Below, piece after piece: positions 9,701 to 16,582 of a stretch of DNA of 64,000 bases. The DNA is from UBA2336 sp031395485 (GTDB taxonomy: Bacteria; Bacteroidota; Bacteroidia; Cytophagales; Cyclobacteriaceae), in contig JANNUS010000006.1 of assembly GCA_031395485.1 (NCBI GenBank), positions 124,001 through 188,000 on the forward strand. Reading direction: 5' to 3'. The notes under the pieces are model-generated. The model ran no database searches. It had not been told where the DNA came from and saw only the letters and a program-made list of their open reading frames with translations. A program made the translations under genes and the position numbers. Every line of letters starts with the position of its first letter. Position 1 is the stretch's first letter.

Positions 9701-9797
9701 CCAAAAAGCTAAAGCCAATTACTCCGAACACCACAATGATGATGTTCATAACAATAGCCATTACGGGACGTCTTAAACTTAACTCAGAAATATTCAT
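6693..9797 (-). CDS. RND-family efflux permease (AcrB/MexB type)
   Basis: Inner-membrane proton-driven pump subunit of a tripartite efflux system. It has 1034 residues, normal for HAE-1 type RND pumps, with twelve predicted membrane helices in two 6+6 halves and two large periplasmic loops. The proton-relay pair D401-D402 is intact in the TM4 motif GLVVDDGIVV, and the matching lysine is present in the TM10 motif GLVTKNG. The start MNISELSLRRPV is the usual one for the family. It lies 12 bases downstream of the adaptor gene and overlaps the channel gene. Multidrug export is the usual role; the actual substrate cannot be told from sequence. Confidence 0.95.
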   Translation of the reverse strand: MNISELSLRRPVMAIVMNIIIVVFGVIGFSFLGVRDYPAIDPPNVSVSTSYSGANADIIESQITEPLEKAINGIAGIKNITSSSSVGRSNINIEFELVVDMEAATNDVRDKVSQAVRSLPQDLTSPPVVSKADANSEAIISMTVQSNTRNQLELTEYCNNVLVERLQTIPGVSSIQVWGEKKYAMRIWLDPSKLSAYSLTALDVQQALNRENIELPSGKIAGNSTELTVRTFGKLYSEEDFSNVTIKSTETGDIRLKDISQVLLGTENEESILRESRIPMIGLAIIPLPGSNYVSISDEFYKRMDQIKKEVPEDIKLNIALDQTIFIKRSISEVEETLLASFLLVVLIIYLFFRDPIVALRPLIDIPVSLIATFFIMYVCGFSVNVLTMLGIVLATGLVVDDGIVVTENIYKKLEQGMNKYQAAREGSKEIFFAVISTSITLAVVFLPILFLQGFTGRLFREFGVVVAGAVLISCFVSLTLTPVLSVKLTGKFGVHSWFYRVTEPFYAGMENGYKRLLTSFMNVRWIALVIIAFCLVSSYFISTQLQSELAPMEDRNQFYMQLSAPEGSAFDYMDNYVSAMTQFVMDSIPEYQIALSVTAPGFTGSGSVNTGFVRVSLSDPQYRDRSQQQIVDMVSRNLKNFPQGRAFPVQPQTIAVNRRGGLPVQFVIQNNNFEKLREVLPKFLEAANSNPVLQGVDADLKFNKPELKVQINRLKAAQLGVSVQEIAQTLQLAYSNLRFGYFTKEGKQYQVMGQVARINRDDPNDLKSLYVRTRSGELVSIDNLVTVEESTTPPSLYHFNRYKSATISAGLAPGKTVGDGVKVMEELKEKLLDDTFTTSLAGSSRDYVESASNTSFAFVLALILIYLILSAQFESFIDPLTIMLTVPLALSGAFISLYLFGQTINIFSQIGMIMLIGLVTKNGILIVEFANQKREEGLSRIDAVLEASRLRLRPILMTSLAMALGTLPIALSLGAASTSRQPLGIVIVGGILFSLVLTLFVIPAMYSYLSRERKPVEFGDEIPESKKKFVYEA

Positions 9798-9809
9798 ACT
9801 CTGAAGCAG

Positions 9810-10886
9810 TTACTTATTCGAGGTTACTCTCTTTATTTTCACTTTGGCATTTGGTCGTAATACCATGAGCCCAGTAGTAAGAACGGTGTCGCCAATTTTT
9901 AATCCCTTGGATACTTGAACAAACACCGAATCGCGAATGCCGGTTTCAACTACCGTAAACACTGCGCTGTCATGTTTAAATAAAATTACTTGCTTATTTC
10001 TTGCAGTAGGAATAACCGCCTGCGTTGGAATCATTAGCGCGCTGGTATTTTTACCCATCTGTAGATTAACTTTTGCAAAAATACCCGGAACAAGTTCAGG
10101 GTGGTTATTCTTTATCAGCGCTCGCACTCTCAACGTTCGGGTAGATTGCTCTACACTGTTTTCTGTAGCAATTACAACGGCCTGGTGAGATTGCGCGCCA
10201 CCATCTACTCTGAAAGAAATTTTGTCACCCTTACGGATTTCCTTTGCATACTTCTCGGGGATAGAAAATTCAAGTTTTAATTCGCTGACCTGTCGTAAGG
10301 TGGTAATCACATCAACAGGTGAGACAGAGGCCCCTAAACTTATATATCGAAGCCCGACTTCTCCAGCATACGGGGCTCTTATTTCTGTTTTTGCTATTGC
10401 AATTACCGTTGACTCAATATCTACATTAAGGGTTTGAACATTCAATTCAACCAAGTCATAGTCTTGCTGACTAATGCCATTGATTTTAAGTAATTCACGC
10501 TGTCGCTCTTGGGTTTTTTTTGCGATCTCCAACTGAACTTTCAATTTTTTCAATTGTGCCTGCAAATCGGCATCAAATAATTTAACCATTAATGCTCCTT
10601 TCGCAACAACTGATCCTTCCTGAATATTTAATTGAACAACCCGACCGCTTATTTCTGGTTTTATTTGCGTTTGTTCGGATGGCAACAGCGAACCTGACAC
10701 TTCAATCTTATCGCTAACAGCTCGGGGTTGAACTATAAACCCGTCTACTTCAGGCGTTATCGGCCGAGGTCTTCCGGATTGGGATCCCTCATTTTTTGAA
10801 CCACACGCGGTGAGTATCATCATCCCCATGAAAAGCAACTTCCAAATTCCTCTACTCAATAGCATACCCAATAAAAATTTAAACAA
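9810..10886 (-). CDS. efflux RND periplasmic adaptor, lipoprotein
   Basis: Membrane-fusion protein that joins the RND permease to the outer-membrane channel. It has 358 residues. A lipoprotein signal ends in the lipobox L-T-A-C with C28 as the acylated cysteine. Then come a short alpha-hairpin (about 105-150) flanked by two halves of a biotinyl-lipoyl-like domain (IKPEISGRV near 77-85 and the matching EIRAPYAGEV near 170-179), and beta-barrel and membrane-proximal domains. The first base of the gene directly follows the coaE stop codon, so the pump is probably read through from the housekeeping operon upstream. No dedicated regulator gene is nearby. Confidence 0.93.
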   Translation of the reverse strand: MFKFLLGMLLSRGIWKLLFMGMMILTACGSKNEGSQSGRPRPITPEVDGFIVQPRAVSDKIEVSGSLLPSEQTQIKPEISGRVVQLNIQEGSVVAKGALMVKLFDADLQAQLKKLKVQLEIAKKTQERQRELLKINGISQQDYDLVELNVQTLNVDIESTVIAIAKTEIRAPYAGEVGLRYISLGASVSPVDVITTLRQVSELKLEFSIPEKYAKEIRKGDKISFRVDGGAQSHQAVVIATENSVEQSTRTLRVRALIKNNHPELVPGIFAKVNLQMGKNTSALMIPTQAVIPTARNKQVILFKHDSAVFTVVETGIRDSVFVQVSKGLKIGDTVLTTGLMVLRPNAKVKIKRVTSNK

Positions 10887-11483
10887 TTATTTCGTTGACA
10901 TAAACTTCGTATGAAGTTCAAGCACCTGAGGAGTAACCAACATGCTTTCATCATTTATAATTACGTAATCGGCCAGATTCATTTTTTCTTCATCCGTTAA
11001 TTGATTGCGCATGATATCCAACACCTGTTGTTCGTTTCGCTGAGGATCGCGCTGCAACACTCTTTTGATTCTCAGTTCTTTCGGAGCATACACAACGATG
11101 ATTTTATCCAGGCTTACATTTGATTTCGCTTCAAATAATAGTGCCGCTTCCTTTATAACATAATTACTCTCCTGTTCATTTACCCATTGACCATAGTCAT
11201 GCGCAACACGCGGATGGATTAGAGTATTCAATACGTTCAACTTTTCAGGGTTCTTAAAGGCTATGGTTAAGTGTTCACGATTTAGGCTGCCATCGGAATG
11301 GTATGACAATAGTCCGAATTCTTTTTTAATCTGTGATACAACTATTCCATCGGTGGTCATTAAGGATTTCGCTCGGCTATCTGCATCGTATACAGGTATC
11401 CCCAATGAAAAGAATATGCGGCTTATTATACTTTTACCAGAACCAATTCCACCCGTAATGCCTATTTGCAAGGGTCTTTTCAC
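10887..11483 (-). CDS. coaE: dephospho-CoA kinase
   Basis: Phosphorylates the 3'-OH of dephospho-CoA in the last step of coenzyme A synthesis. It has 198 residues, the usual size. The P-loop GITGGIGSGKS is at residues 8-18, the substrate-binding aspartate lies in V-Y-D-A-D-S-R-A at about 31-38, and the LID region has the arginine pair RVLQRD. The gene sits 3 bases after ybbR and abuts the efflux adaptor, in the yajC-ybbR-coaE order common in Bacteroidota. Confidence 0.95.
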   Translation of the reverse strand: MKRPLQIGITGGIGSGKSIISRIFFSLGIPVYDADSRAKSLMTTDGIVVSQIKKEFGLLSYHSDGSLNREHLTIAFKNPEKLNVLNTLIHPRVAHDYGQWVNEQESNYVIKEAALLFEAKSNVSLDKIIVVYAPKELRIKRVLQRDPQRNEQQVLDIMRNQLTDEEKMNLADYVIINDESMLVTPQVLELHTKFMSTK

Positions 11484-11486
11484 AAG

Positions 11487-12431
11487 TCAATAATTAATGT
11501 GAACAGTATCAATCTTTATAAGATAGGCTTGAGCAGGAAGACCCCTTATTACCGGTATGAGTTTGTAGTTTCCGGCTGTACGTTCTTCAACGTTGATTGA
11601 TGCCGTGACTGAATCTGCTGACATTCGCTTTACCAAGCTGGCTGGTAACCGGTATGAGTAGTTGACTTCCTTCGTTAGGATTGAGGGTCGTAATTTGGTA
11701 GCTCCATAATACACGTCCAATTTTACTCGATCGTTAACCTCCATTAATTTTTCAACTTCAAATGAAACATCCACTGCTGACGGGTTGCGCTTTAAAATTT
11801 CATGATTGTTAAAAATGATTTCTACTTCATCATCAAAATCCTTGCTGATATTGGTTTTTGGAAGTGTGAGTGAAATGATATTCGGTAGTCCGTATACAAT
11901 TCGTTTTGGGCCAGTCACCCAAACAGTATCAGGCTTAAAATTTACTTCCTTAAAAACACCAACGTCCGGGTTCAGGTACTTTCTAATGGAGTCAATTTTC
12001 ACCGTGAATTTTTTACTGACCAGCTCATCCATATCGATGTGCAAGGTGTCGGCAAGCACAAAATTAATTTGCAATCCTTCAAGCTGTGTTGCGAACAACG
12101 CGGGCAATGTACTCCCCACTATTTTTCGGATTTCTGTTGGCCTCTCTAGCGGAATAACCAGCGGAGGGACTTTTAGCCCCGAGCTTTTACGAAGCAAATC
12201 CCACCCTAAGCCACTCACATTTATTCTTACGGATGACGGAAAATCGGATACCGGAACATAATTTTCGTGATTGTAATCGAAAACTATCGGGAAACTGATG
12301 TTGGCAGAATGCCTTTTATTCAGGGCATTAAAAAACCAGAAGACGGTTGCCGATGATAAGCACAGAACAACAGCCTTCCAGTTTCTTTTATTGAAGCGTA
12401 GAAAATCAAATATCGAGCGAATCAGACTCAC
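11487..12431 (-). CDS. YbbR-like domain protein, membrane-anchored
   Basis: A 314-residue protein with one N-terminal membrane helix (about residues 17-36, after a short basic stretch) and a periplasmic region of repeated beta-rich YbbR-like domains. In Firmicutes YbbR (CdaR) regulates a diadenylate cyclase; no such cyclase is seen here, so the role in this organism is unknown. I chose the GTG at 12431 because it falls one base after the yajC stop. A longer in-frame ATG at 12500 would be inside yajC and would add residues that look like out-of-frame yajC sequence. It is part of the nusB to coaE gene block. Confidence 0.85.
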   Translation of the reverse strand: MSLIRSIFDFLRFNKRNWKAVVLCLSSATVFWFFNALNKRHSANISFPIVFDYNHENYVPVSDFPSSVRINVSGLGWDLLRKSSGLKVPPLVIPLERPTEIRKIVGSTLPALFATQLEGLQINFVLADTLHIDMDELVSKKFTVKIDSIRKYLNPDVGVFKEVNFKPDTVWVTGPKRIVYGLPNIISLTLPKTNISKDFDDEVEIIFNNHEILKRNPSAVDVSFEVEKLMEVNDRVKLDVYYGATKLRPSILTKEVNYSYRLPASLVKRMSADSVTASINVEERTAGNYKLIPVIRGLPAQAYLIKIDTVHINY

Positions 12432-12432
12432 A

Positions 12433-12735
12433 CTATTTTTTAGTCGACATTTTGGTAGCCTCCATCGAGATGGCTGATTTATTATAGCGGATTCTTCCAC
12501 CTTTTTCTACTTCCAGAATAAAGGTGTCGCCCTCCAGTTCAGCGATCGTACCATGGGCTCCGCCAATAGTAACAACAGAATCGCCACGTTTCATTTCTTC
12601 GATAAATTTCTTTTGGTCTTTGGCCTTTTTCTGCTGCGGGCGTATCATAAAGAAATAGAAAATGACAACCATCAATCCCATCATGATGAAAAAACTGTAG
12701 TTATTCGCGCCTGCTTGTAAAAGAATTGTATGCAT
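12433..12735 (-). CDS. yajC: preprotein translocase subunit YajC
   Basis: Small accessory subunit of the SecDF-YajC complex in the inner membrane. It has 100 residues. One membrane helix (about 13-31, ending F-Y-F-F-M-I-R-P-Q-Q) is followed by a basic stretch and the small conserved domain containing G-D-S-V-V-T-I-G-G. That layout is diagnostic. It is the first gene after a hairpin and a candidate promoter at 12757-12787, and it runs into ybbR with one spacer base. Confidence 0.95.
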   Translation of the reverse strand: MHTILLQAGANNYSFFIMMGLMVVIFYFFMIRPQQKKAKDQKKFIEEMKRGDSVVTIGGAHGTIAELEGDTFILEVEKGGRIRYNKSAISMEATKMSTKK

Positions 12736-12756
12736 AGTATTAATTTATTTGAAGGT

Positions 12757-12787
12757 TAAAGTTATGGCTTAAAATGAAGCATCCCAA
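12757..12787 (-). promoter_or_regulatory. candidate promoter for yajC-ybbR-coaE-efflux
   Basis: On the minus strand TTG (12787-12785), 20 bases, then TAACTTTA (12764-12757), close to the Bacteroidota consensus. The TTG lies in the 3' arm of the hairpin at 12778-12812, so terminator and promoter share bases. Confidence 0.45.
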
Positions 12788-12812
12788 ACCGTAGGTAACG
12801 GCTTGGGATGCT
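12778..12812 (-). terminator. hairpin after the DUF1573 gene
   Basis: AGCATCCCAA (12778-12787) pairs with TTGGGATGCT (12803-12812). The stem continues inward through CCGT and ACGG after one mismatch. On the minus strand it is followed by a short T-rich stretch. It lies between the DUF1573 gene and yajC and probably separates them into two units, at least partly. Confidence 0.65.
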
Positions 12813-12830
12813 GAAGTTACTATAAAGAAA

Positions 12831-13364
12831 TTACTTTACTACCGGACCGCTGCTCTCGGCCTTTGGTGTAACCATCGCTTTAAACTTAAGTGTGGTTAAC
12901 TTCGGCCATGTATTTGCCGTTACAGTAACTGTTTTATTTTGAACGTTCGGTTTTCCATTGCTGTCAAACTCAGCTTTAACATAGCCCGTACCGCCTGGTG
13001 GGATTGGCGCCTTGGTCCAGTCTGACGCTGTACAACCGCACGATCCTTTCGCTTCTTGTATGATTAGCGGTGCGTCACCGCTGTTTTTAAATTTGTAGGT
13101 ATACGAAACCTTCTGTCCCTCTGTAATCGTACCAAAATCATGATCGGTAGTTTCAAAAACAATGACCGGAGATGGCCCATCTGGCTTTACTTCAGGCTCT
13201 GGCAATGCAGGTGTCTGTGACAATGCAGGTGCTGCAACCCCCTTTTTTCCTTCTAATTCGGTTAATCGCGCCTCGAGAGCCGCAATTTTCTTTTCTGCAT
13301 CTTTATCTGAGCAGGCAGTAGCCATCGCGGCAATAACAATGAGTAAAATCAATTTAGTTTTCAT
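12831..13364 (-). CDS. DUF1573 domain lipoprotein
   Basis: A 177-residue lipoprotein. The signal peptide ends in the lipobox M-A-T-A-C with C18 acylated. A short coiled coil follows (about 23-41) with a Pro/Ala linker. The DUF1573 domain, about 68-170, is an Ig-like beta sandwich with the family hallmarks H-D-F-G-T-I-T-E-G, F-K-N-S-G-D-A-P-L-I-I and G-S-C-G-C-T. DUF1573 proteins are abundant in Bacteroidota envelopes but have no firm function. The gene lies in the nusB-yajC neighbourhood, where the family is often found. Confidence 0.92.
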   Translation of the reverse strand: MKTKLILLIVIAAMATACSDKDAEKKIAALEARLTELEGKKGVAAPALSQTPALPEPEVKPDGPSPVIVFETTDHDFGTITEGQKVSYTYKFKNSGDAPLIIQEAKGSCGCTASDWTKAPIPPGGTGYVKAEFDSNGKPNVQNKTVTVTANTWPKLTTLKFKAMVTPKAESSGPVVK

Positions 13365-13599
13365 GTTTCTATTACCTTTTCTTATTTAAAAACAATTTTT
13401 TCAATTTTCACAATCCTGTTCTCGTGATCATGAACAGCTTCAATTTTGCTTGCTAAATTTCACAACAGATAATCTGAGTTCACCAACAGCAAAATTCAAG
13501 GAACTAAATCCTTCTTCTGTTTTCTTTCTGAACAAACGTTGCTCATCCAGCATTTCTGCCATAATCTACACTAAACGACTTATCCCACTATTTCCCATA

Positions 13600-13908
13600 T
13601 CAAATCCTCTTACCTTTTATTTGACCTAAAAGTTCATCTACATCTTCTAAAAGTTTCTCTGCTTTTAATTTTGCCTCATCTACTACTTTTTGACCCTGCG
13701 ATTTCGCCTCGGAGGTAAGGGGAGTTTCTTTACCATTAATTAAATCATTCACTAAACTCTGCAACATGCCTCTGTATTTTTCTAACTGAAACGATAGCTT
13801 TTGCCTAGTATTTACACCCTTATCGGGAGCATACAAAATACCGAGAATCGCGCCTGTTGCTGCTCCAAGCAGGAAGGCCATCAGAGAATTACTACTTTTT
13901 CTACTCAT
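13600..13908 (-). CDS. YtxH domain protein
   Basis: A 102-residue protein. The N-terminal glycine-rich membrane helix (FLLGAATGAILGILYAP, about 12-28) followed by D-K-G and then a long amphipathic helix to the C-terminus is the YtxH layout. These proteins are general-stress or envelope-associated and of unknown biochemical role. A promoter match lies 54 bases upstream of the start (13968-13996), which suggests its own transcription start after nusB. Confidence 0.88.
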   Translation of the reverse strand: MSRKSSNSLMAFLLGAATGAILGILYAPDKGVNTRQKLSFQLEKYRGMLQSLVNDLINGKETPLTSEAKSQGQKVVDEAKLKAEKLLEDVDELLGQIKGKRI

Positions 13909-13967
13909 AGGACTTCAAATTTGACCAGGATTTTTGAGATTTCCATGCTTTTGAACTCCTTACTCTA

Positions 13968-13996
13968 CAAAAATACTGAGGCATTGGAATTGACAA
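13968..13996 (-). promoter_or_regulatory. promoter for the ytxH-like gene
   Basis: On the minus strand TTG (13996-13994), 18 bases, then TATTTTTG (13975-13968), an exact TAnnTTTG box. The predicted leader is about 54 bases. Confidence 0.6.
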
Positions 13997-14032
13997 TCGC
14001 TAAAAGAAGATTTTAACAGGTTTTTAACAAGA

Positions 14033-15172
14033 TTACTTGTTATCAATCAGTCCTCGGCCGCTTTTCTTCATGTTGCCCGTGGATTTCAACTCTTTCGAAA
14101 TCACATCTAAAATTCCATTTATAAATTGGCGGCTTTTGGGGGTACTATAATTCTTCGCCAGTTCAATGTATTCGTTCATCGTTACCTTTATAGGAATATG
14201 GGGGAACGTGATGAGCTCAGCTATGGCCATTTCCAGTATAATCCTGTCTGTTAAGGGCAACCGCTCCACTTCCCAGTTACGCGTGTTATTGGCAATTAAG
14301 TCTTTGTATTTTTCGTCCAGGTTTGCCCCTTCGCTAAAAAGTTTCTCGATAAAGTCGCGGTCATCGTCCCAATTCAATGACAATAAATGAAGCTGAATGT
14401 CTTTATCCTCTTCGGGGTTAAAGGACTTCACGGTTTTCTCAACCATGCCCTTTACAATATCATGGTCTTCGGCCCAATACAATACCTCCTCTTCAAAGAA
14501 ATCATTGATGCTGGTTTTTCCCAAAATGATTTTTCTAAACAAGTGGTTCATTATCTTCTTCTGATCATCAATAGAGGGTGATTTTTTATCGAGGTAATGC
14601 ATATAGTCCGCATCCTGACGAACAACATCTTTTAACCACTGACGTACACGGTCGAAATTTTTATCCCATGGAATACCCTGCTTAAGCGATTGCTTTTTTA
14701 ACTCATCACTCTTGCTCAAGGCTTTTATCCATGCGTTATTTAAAAAATTAGTATGGCTTATTCTTTTATCCGCTTCGGCTGCTTCAGCCAGCGCAACGGC
14801 AAGCGATAACACGGAAATATACCGATCATAAATTTTTTCTGATTCCAATACAAGGCTCTTTCGCAAAAAATCAAAATCCTTCTTTACAGATTTACCATAA
14901 AAAATAATAGCCTCATTAACTGATTTCTTAATACTAGAATCTTCATGCTCTATGCTTTTTTCTTCTGCGCTAAAAGCTTTCTCAAATTCCTTTACCCCTA
15001 GCGCTTTTTGTTTGGAGAGCTCTTTCTTGTCTTGCGCTTCCATTGAATTGAGATCAGGGGTAAACCTTGTTTCAATCATATCGATAGCTAATGAATAATT
15101 TGCATCCTTGCATTGCTGAAAGGCAAAAAGGTTTTGCATTACTTTTACACGGAGGCTTCTTCGGTTGAGCAT
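14033..15172 (-). CDS. nusB: transcription antitermination factor NusB, long form
   Basis: Binds NusE (S10) and boxA RNA in the rRNA antitermination complex. The product is 379 residues, far longer than the E. coli form of about 140, as is usual in Bacteroidota. It starts M-L-N-R-R-S-L-R-V-K-V-M-Q like canonical NusB, has a long charged insertion (about 45-210), and ends in the conserved core with ERLPLTDRIILEMAIAEL and PIKVTMNEYIELAKNYS (about 310-355). It lies 65 bases downstream of the leucine dehydrogenase gene. Confidence 0.95.
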   Translation of the reverse strand: MLNRRSLRVKVMQNLFAFQQCKDANYSLAIDMIETRFTPDLNSMEAQDKKELSKQKALGVKEFEKAFSAEEKSIEHEDSSIKKSVNEAIIFYGKSVKKDFDFLRKSLVLESEKIYDRYISVLSLAVALAEAAEADKRISHTNFLNNAWIKALSKSDELKKQSLKQGIPWDKNFDRVRQWLKDVVRQDADYMHYLDKKSPSIDDQKKIMNHLFRKIILGKTSINDFFEEEVLYWAEDHDIVKGMVEKTVKSFNPEEDKDIQLHLLSLNWDDDRDFIEKLFSEGANLDEKYKDLIANNTRNWEVERLPLTDRIILEMAIAELITFPHIPIKVTMNEYIELAKNYSTPKSRQFINGILDVISKELKSTGNMKKSGRGLIDNK

Positions 15173-15237
15173 AGTTTCAAAGAACAGGTAAAGATAATCA
15201 GGATTTATTGTTATCTGTTAATTGCTATTGGTGAACG

Positions 15238-16338
15238 TTAACGCGGCATCCTTACCCGCCCAACTTCTTCGATGCGCTTCTCTGCCATTTTTATTGCGGC
15301 TTCCTGCGTATTAATTTTTTCTTTTGCTGCAAGGTTAAAGATGTTTAAGCACGTACTATAAATACGTTCAGTTTGTTCAAACACTCTGGCGCGATTGTAA
15401 TTTCCAAGAAACTCATTGTACACGTTGATCAACCCACCCGCGTTAATCAAAAAATCGGGGGCATATGTTATACCGCGGTCAATCAGCATATAACCATGCT
15501 TTACTTCGTCTTTCAATTGGTTGTTGGCAGCACCAGCAATAATTTTACACTTTAGTCTTGGTATGGTATTATCATTGAGTGTGGCGCCTAACGCACACGG
15601 TGCATAAATATCTATATCTAAATCATAAACGTCATCCATCGCTATCCCCTTTACACCAAACTTCTGCGAAAGTGATTTCACTTTTTCATCCGAAATATCT
15701 GTGACGTATACTACAGCATTTTCCTTTACAAGATATTCAACCAGATGCGTTCCAACCTGTCCAACACCCTGCACTGCAATTTTCTTCCCGGTTAGGATGT
15801 CGTTACCGTAAACTTTTTTTACGGCTGCCTTCATTCCCAGATATGCTCCGTAGGCAGTAACAGGAGAAGGATCTCCACCGCCACCGGTTGATTCCGGCAA
15901 TCCTGTTACGTGTTTTGTCTCCATGGCTATGTATTCCATGTCAACAGTTTTCATATTAACATCTTCTGCTGTGATGTATTTACCATTTAAGCTATTCACA
16001 AATTTTCCAAACCTCCTCAGAAAAGCTTCTGTTTTCATCGTGTTGGCATCGCCAATAATTACAGCTTTTCCTCCGCCTAAATTCAATCCACTGATTGCTG
16101 CTTTAAATGTCATGCCACGCGATAGGCGCAATACATCTGTTACCGCTTCCTGTTCTGTTGCATAATTCCACATACGGGTACCACCCAATGCAGGGCCAAG
16201 TACTGTATTGTGAATACCAATAATTGCTTTGAGGCCTGTAGCTTCATCATTACAAAATACTACTTGCTCGTGACCCAATTGTGCAAGCTTACCGAAGATG
16301 CCTGCCTGCTCCACTTTTTCTATTTCTTTAATCTCCAT
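15238..16338 (-). CDS. leucine (Glu/Leu/Phe/Val) dehydrogenase
   Basis: NAD-dependent oxidative deamination of branched-chain amino acids to 2-oxo acids. It has 366 residues. The conserved lysines K79 (GMTFKAA) and K91 (GGGKAV) match the substrate-binding and catalytic lysines of leucine dehydrogenase. The Rossmann motif G-V-G-Q-V-G (about 191-196) with the acidic TDIS strand end indicates NAD. The length and the MW-N-Y-A-T-E-Q-E-A motif fit the leucine type better than the larger glutamate dehydrogenases. It is the first gene of the nusB block, with a -7 box at 16403-16410. Confidence 0.9.
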   Translation of the reverse strand: MEIKEIEKVEQAGIFGKLAQLGHEQVVFCNDEATGLKAIIGIHNTVLGPALGGTRMWNYATEQEAVTDVLRLSRGMTFKAAISGLNLGGGKAVIIGDANTMKTEAFLRRFGKFVNSLNGKYITAEDVNMKTVDMEYIAMETKHVTGLPESTGGGGDPSPVTAYGAYLGMKAAVKKVYGNDILTGKKIAVQGVGQVGTHLVEYLVKENAVVYVTDISDEKVKSLSQKFGVKGIAMDDVYDLDIDIYAPCALGATLNDNTIPRLKCKIIAGAANNQLKDEVKHGYMLIDRGITYAPDFLINAGGLINVYNEFLGNYNRARVFEQTERIYSTCLNIFNLAAKEKINTQEAAIKMAEKRIEEVGRVRMPR

Positions 16339-16402
16339 TGGATTTGTTTTAGGTTCTATTGTGTACTTTTAAAAGCTCTAAAACCCCGTGTGAAAGGGCT
16401 CA

Positions 16403-16410
16403 CAAATTTA
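16403..16410 (-). promoter_or_regulatory. -7 box upstream of leucine dehydrogenase
   Basis: On the minus strand TAAATTTG matches TAnnTTTG 64 bases before the ATG. No TTG is seen at the expected distance. Confidence 0.4.
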
Positions 16411-16582
16411 CCCGATTTTGTTTGGTTATCCCTGCACACAATCGTTTGCATAAACTTTTAAACGATTCTTTCGTAAGTATAGGAGTTAACCAAATTTTAT
16501 GAAGTGATTGGGTCTATTGACCAAACTTTATAACTAACATTTTTTTTGGCAAATCGTGGTTTGAACAACAGGGTTTACACAC

